Of a stretch of DNA of 64,000 bases, positions 33,731-42,241 are shown piece by piece. Below the pieces are notes generated by a model that was given only the letters and a program-made list of their open reading frames with translations, ran no database searches and was not told the origin of the DNA. This DNA is from Cognatishimia sp. MH4019 (GTDB lineage: Bacteria > Pseudomonadota > Alphaproteobacteria > Rhodobacterales > Rhodobacteraceae). The number at the start of each line of letters is the position of its first letter. Positions within the stretch are counted from its first letter, which is position 1. The DNA lies in assembly GCF_020177595.1 (NCBI RefSeq), contig NZ_JAHTBL010000003.1:1-64000 (forward strand), in the 5' to 3' direction. A program made the position numbers and the translations under genes.

Positions 33731-34773
33731 CGGTCAAACTCGGTAATCACTGCGACACCCGCTTGCTGCGCACCGTCCATGGCGCGCAGCGCGTCGGTGA
33801 CGCCTGAGAGCGGCAGGCGCGCGGTGACGAGCTGGGCGATATTCAACTCGCCCGCTTCGATCTTGGCGAAAAGCGCGGGGAAGCCTTGTGCGCCAAGTCC
33901 GCGCATTCCGTGCAAGGTCAGTTGGCGCGCGTAGACCAGCTCAAGCAGGGGCAGCGGGACCGTGGCATGATCGCCCACCGGCATGCCGACTTGCACATGA
34001 CGGCCCAATTTGCGCAAGGATTTCAGCGAGGCGTCGAACGTGTCGTAGATGCCAAGCGCATCAACAGAGACATGCGCGCCACCATCGGTGAGTTCGCGGA
34101 TTTCTTCGGGTGCCCCGCCGCCGCGCGCGTTCACCACCGCGTCAGCACCCAAGGCGCGGGCCTTGTCCAAAGCATCATCGCTGATATCCACCGCGACGAC
34201 CTGGGCGCCCATGGATTTGGCAAGCAAAACGGCGGACAGGCCCACACCGCCTGATCCATGCACCGCCAGCCATTCGCCGGGACGCAAGGCGCCGCGGTCG
34301 GACAGGGCGCGCCAAGCGGTCGTGACGCGGCAGCCCATGCCCGCGGCCTCGGCAAAGCCGATAGCCTCGGGGATGTGGACCAGATTGTAGTCGGCATGAG
34401 GGATTGCGACGTATTCTGCAAAGGCACCCCAGAAGGTGAAGCCGATCACGTCTTGGCTTTCGCAAACGGTTGGCTGGCCTGCGCTGCAATCAGAGCAGGT
34501 GCCGCAGCCCAAGATGAAGGGCGCTGTAACACGGTCACCTTGCTTGAAGGCCGTGCAGTCGGGGCCGACCTCTGCCACGACACCGGCAAGTTCATGGCCC
34601 ATGATATGCGGCAAGGCCACGTCAGGGTCTGCACCGACCCACGCGTGATGATCTGACCGGCAGACGCCGCAGGCCTCCAGCTTGATGACGGTCCCGTCGC
34701 GCGGGCAGGTGGGGTCGGGAACCGTTTCGATCCCGACCGTGTTCCCAAACGCGCGCAGCAAAGCCGCCTTCAT
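33727..34773 (-). CDS. Zinc-dependent alcohol dehydrogenase family protein
   Basis: Medium-chain NAD(P)-dependent dehydrogenase, 348 residues. EACGVCRSDHHAWVG supplies the catalytic zinc Cys, and GHELAGVVAEVG the His-Glu. Four structural-zinc cysteines follow in GCGTCSDCSAGQPTVC, and the Rossmann motif is GSGGVGLSAVLLAKSMGAQ. The C-terminal half is the nucleotide-binding domain. It lies 4 bases downstream of metY on the same strand, so they may be co-transcribed. The substrate is unknown. Confidence 0.9.
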   Translation of the reverse strand: MKAALLRAFGNTVGIETVPDPTCPRDGTVIKLEACGVCRSDHHAWVGADPDVALPHIMGHELAGVVAEVGPDCTAFKQGDRVTAPFILGCGTCSDCSAGQPTVCESQDVIGFTFWGAFAEYVAIPHADYNLVHIPEAIGFAEAAGMGCRVTTAWRALSDRGALRPGEWLAVHGSGGVGLSAVLLAKSMGAQVVAVDISDDALDKARALGADAVVNARGGGAPEEIRELTDGGAHVSVDALGIYDTFDASLKSLRKLGRHVQVGMPVGDHATVPLPLLELVYARQLTLHGMRGLGAQGFPALFAKIEAGELNIAQLVTARLPLSGVTDALRAMDGAQQAGVAVITEFDR

Positions 34774-34777
34774 TGCG

Positions 34778-36070
34778 CTATGCCGTCGCTTTTGCCAGCG
34801 CCTGATCCAGATCGGCGATCAGGTCGTCGGCATCCTCGATCCCGATAGAGATGCGAACCACATTCGGCCCTGCGCCAGCTGCTTCCTGCTGCTCTGCCGA
34901 CAGTTGCCGATGTGTGGTCGAGGCAGAGTGGATGATCAGCGAGCGGGTGTCCCCAAGGTTGGCGACATGGCTGAAAATCTCAAGGTTATCAACAAGTTTG
35001 ACGCAAGCTTCATAGCCGCCCTTGATTGCAACGGTGAAGAGGCCACCCGCCCCACGCGGACAGATTTTCTTGACGCGGTCATAGTAAGGCGACGAAGGCA
35101 GCCCTGCATAGGTCACGTAGTCGACGCGCGGATCGGTCTCGAGCCAGGCAGCGACTTTCTGAGCGTTCTCCACATGACGCTCCATGCGCAACGACAGGGT
35201 CTCGATCCCCATCAGCGTGTAATGGGCGGCTTGCGGGTTCATCGTCATGCCCAGATCGCGCAGGCCGATGGCGATGCCGTGGAAGGTGAAGGCCAGCGGG
35301 CCAAACGTCTCGGCAAATTTGAGGCCGTGATAGGCAGGCTCTGGCGCGCTGAGGGACGGGAATTTGTCATTCGCAGTCCAGTCGAACTTGCCGCTATCCA
35401 CGACGCAGCCGCCGGTGACGGTGCCGTTGCCGGTGAGGTATTTCGTGGTCGAATGCACCACCAGCGTCGCGCCATGCTCGATGGGGCGGCAGAGGTATGG
35501 CGTGGCCGACGTGTTATCGACGATCAACGGAACCTCGGCTGCGTCGGAAATTGCACTGATCGCGTCCAGATCGGTGATATATCCGCCCGGATTGGCAATT
35601 GCTTCGCAGAAAACTGCGCGTGTGTCGTCATTGATCGCAGCTTTCACCGCGTCCAGATCGTCGAAATCAACGAAGGTCGCGGACCAGCCGAAGCGCTTGA
35701 TCGTCTGGGAGAACTGCGTGACCGTGCCGCCATAAAGCCGGGTCGAGGCGACGACGTTCTTGCCCGGGCTCATCAGCGGGAAAAGCGCCATGATCTGTGC
35801 GGCGTGACCGGACGAGCAGCAAACCGCGCCGACGCCGCCTTCAAGCGTCGCGATGCGTTCTTGCAGAACGGCGACGGTCGGGTTGGTCAGGCGCGAGTAG
35901 ATATAGCCGACTTCCTGAAGGTTGAACAAAGCAGCGGCGTGATCGGCATCGCGGAAGACGAACGCGGTGCTTTGGTAGATCGGGGTTTGCCGGGCGCCTG
36001 TGGCCGGGTCGGGCCGCGCGCCTGCGTGGATTTGCAGGGTGTCAAAGCCGTAGCTGGGTCCGTCGGTCAT
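34778..36070 (-). CDS. metY: O-acetylhomoserine sulfhydrylase (MetY)
   Basis: PLP enzyme making homocysteine (or methionine) from O-acetylhomoserine and sulfide or methanethiol. It is 430 residues from the ATG at 36070 (MTDGPSYGFDTLQIHAGARP); the long MetY length separates it from MetB/MetC (about 380-400). Landmarks are PIYQSTAFVF, YSRLTNPTVAVLQERIA, SSGHAAQI and the PLP Lys segment HSTTKYLTGNGTVTGG. The extra 22 residues encoded upstream lack a ribosome site. Confidence 0.92.
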   Translation of the reverse strand: MTDGPSYGFDTLQIHAGARPDPATGARQTPIYQSTAFVFRDADHAAALFNLQEVGYIYSRLTNPTVAVLQERIATLEGGVGAVCCSSGHAAQIMALFPLMSPGKNVVASTRLYGGTVTQFSQTIKRFGWSATFVDFDDLDAVKAAINDDTRAVFCEAIANPGGYITDLDAISAISDAAEVPLIVDNTSATPYLCRPIEHGATLVVHSTTKYLTGNGTVTGGCVVDSGKFDWTANDKFPSLSAPEPAYHGLKFAETFGPLAFTFHGIAIGLRDLGMTMNPQAAHYTLMGIETLSLRMERHVENAQKVAAWLETDPRVDYVTYAGLPSSPYYDRVKKICPRGAGGLFTVAIKGGYEACVKLVDNLEIFSHVANLGDTRSLIIHSASTTHRQLSAEQQEAAGAGPNVVRISIGIEDADDLIADLDQALAKATA

Positions 36071-36176
36071 GATGTGCTCCTCAAGGCATCTGTCAAAGGG
36101 TCGGCGAAAGGTGTAGGGCAGTTGGGGCGGCATCACAACTGCTAGAGCATGGGCCGTGTTGGGAGAGGGACAGCAT

Positions 36177-36590
36177 ATGGCACAACCGTTTCATCTGGCG
36201 TTCAACGTTCGCGATCTGGACGAGGCGCGAGACTTTTATACCGGCGTCATGGGCGCGACCGAGGGGCGTTCGACAGACACCTGGGTCGATTTCGACTTCT
36301 ACGGCAATCAGTTGAGCCTCCATCTGGGCGAGCCGTTTCCAACCCAGGCCACGGGCCATGTGGGCGAGCATCTGGTGCCGATGCCGCATTTCGGTGTGGT
36401 GCTGGGCAAGGCCGAATGGGACGGTCTTGCGGATCGCCTGAAGGCCGCAGGCGTTGCCTTTGTCATCCCGCCATCGGTGCGCTTTGAAGGGGAACCCGGC
36501 GAGCAATGGACGATGTTCTTTCGCGACCCGTCCGGCAATCCGGTCGAGGTGAAGGGCTTTCGCGAAATGGCAGGTGTCTTCGCGGGCTGA
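36177..36590 (+). CDS. VOC-family (glyoxalase/bleomycin-resistance) protein
   Basis: A 137-residue metal-binding protein with one VOC domain: FHLAFNVRDLDEARDFYTGV carries the first His, HFGVVLG the next, and MFFRDPSGNPVEVKGF ends the fold with the Glu ligand. It starts at ATG 36177 (GGGAGAGGGACAG upstream). Family members include dioxygenases and glyoxalases; no activity can be assigned. It is divergent from metY, and ends 10 bases before the palindromic element at 36601. Confidence 0.88.
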   Translation: MAQPFHLAFNVRDLDEARDFYTGVMGATEGRSTDTWVDFDFYGNQLSLHLGEPFPTQATGHVGEHLVPMPHFGVVLGKAEWDGLADRLKAAGVAFVIPPSVRFEGEPGEQWTMFFRDPSGNPVEVKGFREMAGVFAG

Positions 36591-36600
36591 GGGTTGCGGA

Positions 36601-36685
36601 TCTTTAGGTATTTAGAGACAAAAGAAGGCGCCACATGCGTTAAGGTTAATGCGCGCTTAGCAGCTTCTTTTGTCCGTAAATACCT
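36601..36685. repeat. Long palindromic intergenic element, copy A
   Basis: An 85-base element with arms AGGTATTTAGAGACAAAAG (from 36606) and CTTTTGTCCGTAAATACCT (to 36685), matching at all but two positions, around a core GCGTTAAGGTTAATGCGC. It sits between convergent genes (VOC and a glycosyltransferase-like gene). It closely resembles copy B at 39957-40042. Read as RNA it would form a long stem, so a bidirectional terminator or REP-like role is likely. Confidence 0.85.
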
Positions 36686-36785
36686 CGGGGTTTGGGGTGG
36701 AACCCCAAGGAGGTTGCCAAGTTTTCACTAGACTTCAGATTACCGCCTTTTCCGTGATTTTCTTCGAAATTCACCTGTCGGGGTC

Positions 36786-36810
36786 GTTGAAAGTGCGGGG
36801 CACTTTCAAC
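36786..36810. terminator. Perfect 11-bp hairpin at a convergent gene end
   Basis: GTTGAAAGTGC (36786-36796), a GGG loop, and GCACTTTCAAC (36800-36810). The right arm contains the stop codon of the minus-strand gene ending at 36806. There is no U tract. Confidence 0.5.
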
Positions 36811-37798
36811 GCAACCAAAACCCTTCTCGTTTGATCGTATTCCGGATTGCCTGTTCCTTGCGGGGCAGGTTGTCCCGATCAAAGAGAGCGCGCACCTTGT
36901 GGCCGCGCTTTTGGTAAATCATCCGCTTGATCGGATCATACTGCTTGAGCACTTTCTTCAACTTGTTCGGCGCGGATACCTCTTCCAGCACCTCGACCAC
37001 CCGGTCTGCCTCGCGCGCATAAAGCAAGGGCAGCACGCGGTAATGGCATGTGACCGAGCCATCCAGCAAGCCGTCAGGCAACGTATCGCGCCCGCCTTTG
37101 AAGCTGTGGATCACAAGGGGCAAGGCGACTTGATCCAGCCATGGGTCCAGCGATTGGCACACGAGCTCTGCCGGGGCGTCGTCGCGGATCGCGCAGGCGT
37201 ATTCGGCAAAGCGCTGACCGAAAGCAGCGGGGTCTTTGTAGAAGAACCAACCTGCGTTGAAATAAAGATAGCGCCGCCAGTACTCGTCAGGTTGGCTCAG
37301 ATCGAGCGAGCTTTCGAAGTCGAGGCCGAACTTGTCGTAAAGCGACCCCCAGATCTGGTTATATCCGGGGCCATAAAGTTCTAGTTTCGGCCATGTGTTT
37401 TCCCGCCGCATGGAGGCTTGCGGCTTGGTAAATTTGAACGGCACCTCGGTAATCTCATCCAGAACCAGCGTGTCGGTATCGAAGAACACGAACGGCTCTT
37501 TTTCGGGCAGGCAGGCCAAGGCTTCGATCTTGTTGCCATAAGGATAGGCCGCGCCGAAATGGCGACTCTCGAACGGCAGGATCGTCGCACCAAGCTCGTC
37601 TTCCAGAACGGTCCGCACATCGTCGGTCATCCGCGGATCGCGGGGCCAGAGGGGGCCCGGCTGCGGCTCGGCTACCACAAGTTTGCCGTTAAATTCGGGG
37701 CTGTTGGCGCGCAGGGACGCGGCAAAGAGGATCGCCTCGTATTGCAGCCGACCGGCTTGCCCGACGATCAGGATATTGAACGGTTTTTTGGGGGCCAT
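36806..37798 (-). CDS. Glycosyltransferase-like protein (GT-A fold)
   Basis: A 330-residue soluble protein. FVFFDTDTLVLDEI (about 103-116) is a DxD nucleotide-sugar site of a GT-A fold. The segments FNILIVGQAGRLQYEAILFA, then RRYLYFNAGWFFYKDPAAFG and DPWLDQVALPLVIHSF, match a conserved roseobacter family. I do not know the acceptor. It is transcribed after another glycosyltransferase gene (60-base gap), so the two probably act on one glycan. Confidence 0.68.
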   Translation of the reverse strand: MAPKKPFNILIVGQAGRLQYEAILFAASLRANSPEFNGKLVVAEPQPGPLWPRDPRMTDDVRTVLEDELGATILPFESRHFGAAYPYGNKIEALACLPEKEPFVFFDTDTLVLDEITEVPFKFTKPQASMRRENTWPKLELYGPGYNQIWGSLYDKFGLDFESSLDLSQPDEYWRRYLYFNAGWFFYKDPAAFGQRFAEYACAIRDDAPAELVCQSLDPWLDQVALPLVIHSFKGGRDTLPDGLLDGSVTCHYRVLPLLYAREADRVVEVLEEVSAPNKLKKVLKQYDPIKRMIYQKRGHKVRALFDRDNLPRKEQAIRNTIKREGFWLR

Positions 37799-37858
37799 GC
37801 TCTGCCTGCCGGTTTGTTGACGCCCAGTATAGGTGGCCGGGCGCGCGCGTGAAAGAGG

Positions 37859-38950
37859 TTACTCGGGAAAGACGCGGGCCAGCGTCGCAACAGTGTCAGG
37901 GTCAGGGGCAGTGGCGCGGCGGGAGAGCCTGTCAAACTGCTTCCAATTGGTGCTGATCGCGCGGAAATGCCAGTAGCCTGCGCGCGACGTCCGTGTGAGG
38001 CGGGCCAGCGGCGGCAACTCGAACCCGTGCACATCCCATTGCAGGCGCCTAAGTGGGCCTGTGGGCACGATGCAGGATTTCGGGGGGCAAGGGCCAACAT
38101 CCTCGATGATCCCAAGGTGATCGCGGTGGCGGGCAAATCCTTCATGGCCTTCCACCGGAAAGCGCCAGATGCCGGGGAAGGTCACAGCACCCAGCAGGCT
38201 CTTGCGCGCCAGATCGAAGATGGAGCCGGACTTGCTCCAGACCAGCTCGTCTATGTCGCAATTCAACACGGCGCGTGCGCGGCTGAGATAGCGCATCCGC
38301 ACGGCATTCAGCAGTGCTGTTTGCAGAAACTTGGCACGGCGCGAGAAGGGCTTTAGCCCGAACGGGCCGTAGGCGAAGGGGGCAGGCAAGATCAGCACGT
38401 CTTCCAGTCCGGTGGAAAGTAGCGTCTGGGCCAGTTCCTCGGGCGTATAAGCGGTGGAGCCATTGTCGATGACGATCATCGCCTGCAGGCCGTGCTCGAC
38501 AATATGATACTGCGCGAAATCCTTGAGCCAGATCAGATCGTTGTCGCGGCTTATGGCCAGATGGACATTCTTGCCGCGAAACCGGTTCCAATCCGCGCGC
38601 ATAATGGGTGTGCTGAGATCCATATCCTCGGCGCGCAAACTCAGATGTGCAGGCTGCAAAGGCGCATTGATGCGTACGATGTCATGGCGGCGATGGGTGC
38701 TGATGCGGGGGCGCGCGGCGGGCAGGGCGTCCAGCAAAACGGTGCCGGTTTTGAAAAGCCGTGCGAGGTTCAACAGGCGTGGGCAGGTCAGGACCACATC
38801 GCGCCCGTCCCAGATCGCATCATACCAAAGCGTGCTGAAATCATAGCCCGCGTCATATCCCTCGGGGCGGTATTGCGCCTCGACGATGTGGTCCCGGCGA
38901 GGGCCATCAACGGGCAGCACCGCGCTGTTCAAAGGGGCGACATGCAACAT
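37859..38950 (-). CDS. Glycosyltransferase family 92/2-like protein
   Basis: A 363-residue protein with a glycosyltransferase core: DNDLIWLKDFAQYHIVEHG, then VIDNGSTAYTPEELAQTLL, VLNCDIDELVW with the Asp-x-Asp metal site (about 247-250) and a C-terminal WHFRAISTNWK. This is the pattern of DUF23/GT92-type proteins that read GLNDNDxxLPEW-like motifs. No signal or membrane span is evident. It is upstream of the GT-A-like gene on the same strand and divergent from the ureidoglycine aminohydrolase. The glycan is unknown. Confidence 0.68.
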   Translation of the reverse strand: MLHVAPLNSAVLPVDGPRRDHIVEAQYRPEGYDAGYDFSTLWYDAIWDGRDVVLTCPRLLNLARLFKTGTVLLDALPAARPRISTHRRHDIVRINAPLQPAHLSLRAEDMDLSTPIMRADWNRFRGKNVHLAISRDNDLIWLKDFAQYHIVEHGLQAMIVIDNGSTAYTPEELAQTLLSTGLEDVLILPAPFAYGPFGLKPFSRRAKFLQTALLNAVRMRYLSRARAVLNCDIDELVWSKSGSIFDLARKSLLGAVTFPGIWRFPVEGHEGFARHRDHLGIIEDVGPCPPKSCIVPTGPLRRLQWDVHGFELPPLARLTRTSRAGYWHFRAISTNWKQFDRLSRRATAPDPDTVATLARVFPE

Positions 38951-39135
38951 GAAAAGCGGCGTAACGTGTTGGCGCCGACCCGTCCAGAGAGCGTCGCGGA
39001 TTAACGCGATAAATCAGCAAAGCGCGTGGCGATTGTCAAAATTATCCGGTAATTGCTTCTGGGCAAGGCTGACGAGATCTCCGTAGGCGCGTCCGTCGAA
39101 ATTGTTCAAGGTAACCACTTTAGAGGAGAGCGCCC

Positions 39136-39963
39136 ATGACATCGCGGTATCAAAGCACCCAAGGCGGCCTGCCAACGCAGCAGGATTTGATGACCGGGCG
39201 TGCGGTGTTCACAGAAAGCTATGCGGTGATCCCGCGCGGTGTGATGGCCGACATTGTCACCAGCGCGTTGCCGTTCTGGGATGCGACATTCGCCTGGGTT
39301 CTGGCGCGCCCGCTTTCAGGCTTCGCCGAGACGTTCTCGCAATATCTGGTCGAGGTTGCGCCGGGGGGCGGCTCGGTCCGACCCGAGACGGAGGACGGCA
39401 TCGAATCCGTGCTGTTTGTGATGGATGGCACGTTGGAGCTTGTGCTGGACGGGCAAGCTCACATGTTGAGCCCAGGGGGATATGTCTACATCCCGCCGAC
39501 CAGCAGTTGGACCTTGCATAACCGCCACGATGAACCGGCGCGGTTCTTGTGGATTCGCAAGCGGTATGCCCCGGTGGAAGGGCTGGGAACGCCTGAGGCT
39601 TTCGTCACCCGCGAACAGGATGTCGAGGCAGAGCCGATGCCCGACACCAATGGTGGCTGGGCCACCCAGCGCTTTGTGCGGTCGGATGATCTGCGCCATG
39701 ACATGCATGTCAACATCGTGACGTTTGAGCCGGGCAGCGTGATCCCGTTCGAGGAAACCCATGTGATGGAGCACGGGCTTTTCGTGTTGGAAGGCAAAGC
39801 GGCCTATAAGCTGAACCGCGACTGGGTCGAAGTGCAGGGGGGTGATTTCCTCTGGCTGCGCGCATTTTGCCCGCAGGCCTGTTATGCGGGTGGTCCGGGC
39901 CAGTTTCGCTATCTGCTCTATAAAGACGTGAACCGGCATGCCGCCTTCGGGGTCGGTCTTTAG
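39136..39963 (+). CDS. allE: (S)-ureidoglycine aminohydrolase, cupin family
   Basis: Manganese enzyme that releases ammonia from (S)-ureidoglycine to give (S)-ureidoglycolate in purine catabolism. It is a 275-residue double cupin: the first half has EVAPGGGSVRPETEDG and LDGQAHMLSPGGYVYIPP; the second half has NIVTFEPGSVIPFEETHVMEHGLFVLEGKA with the His/Glu metal ligands, then the WLRAFCPQACYAGGPG turn. AGAGGAGAG precedes the ATG. It faces bhcR across repeat B, which overlaps its stop codon. Its substrate is made by allantoate amidohydrolase, which I do not see here. Confidence 0.9.
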   Translation: MTSRYQSTQGGLPTQQDLMTGRAVFTESYAVIPRGVMADIVTSALPFWDATFAWVLARPLSGFAETFSQYLVEVAPGGGSVRPETEDGIESVLFVMDGTLELVLDGQAHMLSPGGYVYIPPTSSWTLHNRHDEPARFLWIRKRYAPVEGLGTPEAFVTREQDVEAEPMPDTNGGWATQRFVRSDDLRHDMHVNIVTFEPGSVIPFEETHVMEHGLFVLEGKAAYKLNRDWVEVQGGDFLWLRAFCPQACYAGGPGQFRYLLYKDVNRHAAFGVGL

Positions 39964-40042
39964 GTATTTAGAGACAAAACAAGCAGGCTCCGGCGCGTTA
40001 ACCTTAACGGCGCCTTCCGGCTTCTTTTGTCCTTAAATACCT
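39957..40042. repeat. Long palindromic intergenic element, copy B
   Basis: An 86-base element almost identical to copy A in its arms (AGGTATTTAGAGACAAAA and CTTCTTTTGTCC-TAAATACCT) with core GCGTTAACCTTAACGGCGC, the reverse orientation of the core in copy A. It overlaps the stop codon of allE (39961-39963) and lies between convergent allE and bhcR. Confidence 0.85.
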
Positions 40043-40058
40043 AACGGCAAGGTCTACC

Positions 40059-40862
40059 TCACGCGCCCAGACTTTCCGACAGCGACCGCGCGGCGGCCAT
40101 CACTTGGGTCGCGATGCGCGGGATTTCAGCATCGGTCATGCGGCTTGTGGGGCCGGAGACCGACAAACCGGCGACGGCCAATCCAGACGCATCGCGCACC
40201 GGGGCCGCGACGCAGCGCATACCCGTTGTCTTTTCCTCGTCATCAAATGAATAGCCTTGGGCGCGGATCGTCTCCAGCTCTGCCTCAAGGGCGGGCAGGG
40301 AGGTCAGGGTCTTGCCGGTGAACGCCTCCATCGGGGTGGCGCGCATGATCCGGGCGACCTTTTGCGGATCGAAAGTGGACAGCAGTGCCTTTCCGATGCC
40401 GGAGGCGTGCATTTGGCTTTGCGTGCCGGGGGGGAAGAAGGCGCGGATGCTTTCATGGGTTTCGACCTGAGAGATGAAGAGGACCTTGCCGCCGCGCTCC
40501 ACGCCCAGATTTGCGGTCTCGCCGGTGCTGTCCATCAGGGCGGCCATTGTGGGCCTTGCTCGCTCCACCACTGAAGTGCGGCGCAGAAAGGCCGACCCCA
40601 TACGAAACGCGCCTGCGCCGATGGCCCAAGTCTGGTTGATCTCTTCAAACTCGACCACATCGCGGCCTGCGAAGGTCGACAAGACGCGGTAGACGGTGGC
40701 CGCCGACTGCTCCAGATCAGAGGCGATCTCGGACAGGGTCGCGCCGGGATGTATGGCCAGATAGTCGAGGATATCAAGTGCCCGATCAAGCGACTGCACG
40801 CGATTCTGTTCCGACTTGTCGTTAAAGGCGCGAGGTCGCCCGCGCGCACGTTTTTCCGCCAT
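40059..40862 (-). CDS. bhcR: IclR-family regulator BhcR of the beta-hydroxyaspartate cycle
   Basis: A 267-residue IclR regulator, divergent from bhcABCD, the position of BhcR in Paracoccus, where it senses glyoxylate. The winged helix contains LDRALDILDYLAIHPGATLSEIA and SAATVYRVLSTFAG, and the effector domain runs from about 100. A basic N-terminal leader (MAEKRARGRPRAFNDKS) is normal in the family. Inverted AT-rich repeats occupy the intergenic region. Whether it responds to glyoxylate here is inferred from position. Confidence 0.88.
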   Translation of the reverse strand: MAEKRARGRPRAFNDKSEQNRVQSLDRALDILDYLAIHPGATLSEIASDLEQSAATVYRVLSTFAGRDVVEFEEINQTWAIGAGAFRMGSAFLRRTSVVERARPTMAALMDSTGETANLGVERGGKVLFISQVETHESIRAFFPPGTQSQMHASGIGKALLSTFDPQKVARIMRATPMEAFTGKTLTSLPALEAELETIRAQGYSFDDEEKTTGMRCVAAPVRDASGLAVAGLSVSGPTSRMTDAEIPRIATQVMAAARSLSESLGA

Positions 40863-40881
40863 TTTTGATCCCTTCGCGTTT

Positions 40882-40976
40882 TATTTTTTCATTTATCTGC
40901 GCTATAGGTCCTAAAATGAAAAAATATAAGCATTTGTTTTATATGGTTTTTCGTATTTTATGCTCATAATGAAAAA
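40882..40976. promoter_or_regulatory. bhcR-bhcA divergent control region with AT-rich inverted repeats
   Basis: TATTTTTTCATTT (40882-40894) and AAATGAAAAAATA (40914-40926) are perfect inverted copies 19 bases apart; a third half-site AATGAAAAA lies at 40968-40976. The 188-base gap is AT-rich compared with its surroundings. These are candidate BhcR sites. The bhcA ribosome site is GGGAGGAG at about 41037. Confidence 0.55.
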
Positions 40977-41050
40977 CTTTTTCAAAAATATATCAAGTCA
41001 AAACGCACTCCCGTATAAACTGGGCAACCATTGATGAGGGAGGAGCCATC

Positions 41051-42241
41051 ATGTCATTCCAGAACCCCGTTTTCATTCCCGGGCCGACAAATATGCCCGA
41101 GAGCCTGCGCAAGGCGTGTGATATGCCAACGCTGGATCACCGCAGCTCGATCTTTGCCGAGATGCTTTATCCTGCGCTGAACGGCGTGCGGCGCATCCTG
41201 AAAAGTGATGTGGCCGAGGTGTTCATCTTTCCATCCACCGGCACCGGCGGTTGGGAGACCGCGATCACCAACACGCTCAGCCCCGGCGACACGGTTCTGA
41301 TGGCGCGCAATGGCATGTTCTCCCATCGCTGGATTGATATGTGCGAACGCCACGGGCTGGATGTGCAGATCATCGACGTGGCTTGGGGCGAGGGCATCCC
41401 GGCTGATCGCTTCGAGGAGGCGCTGACCGCCGACAAAGGCCATAAGATCAAAGCGGTTCTGGCCACCCATAATGAAACCGCAACAGGCGTGAAATCCGAC
41501 ATCGCGGCTGTGCGCAATGCGATGGACGCGGCAAGCCACCCGGCGCTGTTGTTGGTTGATGGCGTGTCCTCCATCGCGTCGATGGATTTTCGCTTTGATG
41601 AATGGGGCGTCGACATCGCCGTGACCGGTTCGCAAAAAGGCTTCATGCTGCCCGCAGGTCTGGCGATCACGGCCTTTAGCCCGAAAGCCACAGCCACGAT
41701 AGAGGCCGCCAAGCTGCCGCGTACCTTCTTTGATATTCGCGACATGCGCGCGGGTTACGAGAAAGGGGCCTATCCCTACACGCCCGCCGTCGGCCTGATG
41801 AATGGTCTCAAGCAATCCTGCGATATGTTGCTGGACGAAGGGCTTGAAAATGTCTTTGCGCGCCACACCCGTTTGGCCACTGGCGTGCGTGCGGCAGCGG
41901 GTGCCTGGGGCATGCCCCTTTGCGCAGCCTCGCCGGACGTGTATTCTGACACGGTCAGTGCCGTTCGCACCCCTGAGGGGTTCAACGCGACCGATATCGT
42001 GACCCATTGTGCCGATACCTACGGCATGGCTTTCGGGGTTGGTCTGGGCGATGTGGCGGGCAAAGTGTTCCGAATCGGGCATCTGGGGATGCTCACCGAT
42101 GCGATGGTTCTTTCGGGTCTCGCCACCGTTGAAATGGCGATGGTTGATCTGGGTCTCGATGTGAAACTAGGGTCTGGTGTTGCGGCCGCGCAAGAGATTT
42201 ACCGCAACACGGCGTCCACTGATTTGAAGAAAGCAGCGTGA
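41051..42241 (+). CDS. bhcA: L-aspartate:glyoxylate aminotransferase BhcA
   Basis: Class V PLP aminotransferase that makes glycine from glyoxylate and aspartate, regenerating oxaloacetate, in the beta-hydroxyaspartate cycle. It is 396 residues. PGPTNMPESLRKACDMPTLDHRS is the family N-terminus, FPSTGTGGWETAI binds PLP phosphate, VDGVSSIASMDFRFDEWGVD carries the PLP Asp region, and VTGSQKGF has the PLP Lys196. GGGAGGAG precedes the ATG. It is the first gene of bhcABCD. Alone it could be read as a serine-glyoxylate aminotransferase; the cluster decides the call. Confidence 0.92.
   Translation: MSFQNPVFIPGPTNMPESLRKACDMPTLDHRSSIFAEMLYPALNGVRRILKSDVAEVFIFPSTGTGGWETAITNTLSPGDTVLMARNGMFSHRWIDMCERHGLDVQIIDVAWGEGIPADRFEEALTADKGHKIKAVLATHNETATGVKSDIAAVRNAMDAASHPALLLVDGVSSIASMDFRFDEWGVDIAVTGSQKGFMLPAGLAITAFSPKATATIEAAKLPRTFFDIRDMRAGYEKGAYPYTPAVGLMNGLKQSCDMLLDEGLENVFARHTRLATGVRAAAGAWGMPLCAASPDVYSDTVSAVRTPEGFNATDIVTHCADTYGMAFGVGLGDVAGKVFRIGHLGMLTDAMVLSGLATVEMAMVDLGLDVKLGSGVAAAQEIYRNTASTDLKKAA

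Noticed and set aside
36646-36882. 78-codon minus-strand frame near repeat A
   Set aside because: It runs through the palindromic element, the 11-bp hairpin and the end of the glycosyltransferase gene in another frame; it has no family features.
39014-39118. 34-codon minus-strand frame (GTG start, LNNFDGRAYGDLVSLAQKQ) between the glycosyltransferase and allE genes
   Set aside because: The residues look protein-like, but there is no ribosome site and it occupies the allE promoter. Without homologues I cannot support a gene.
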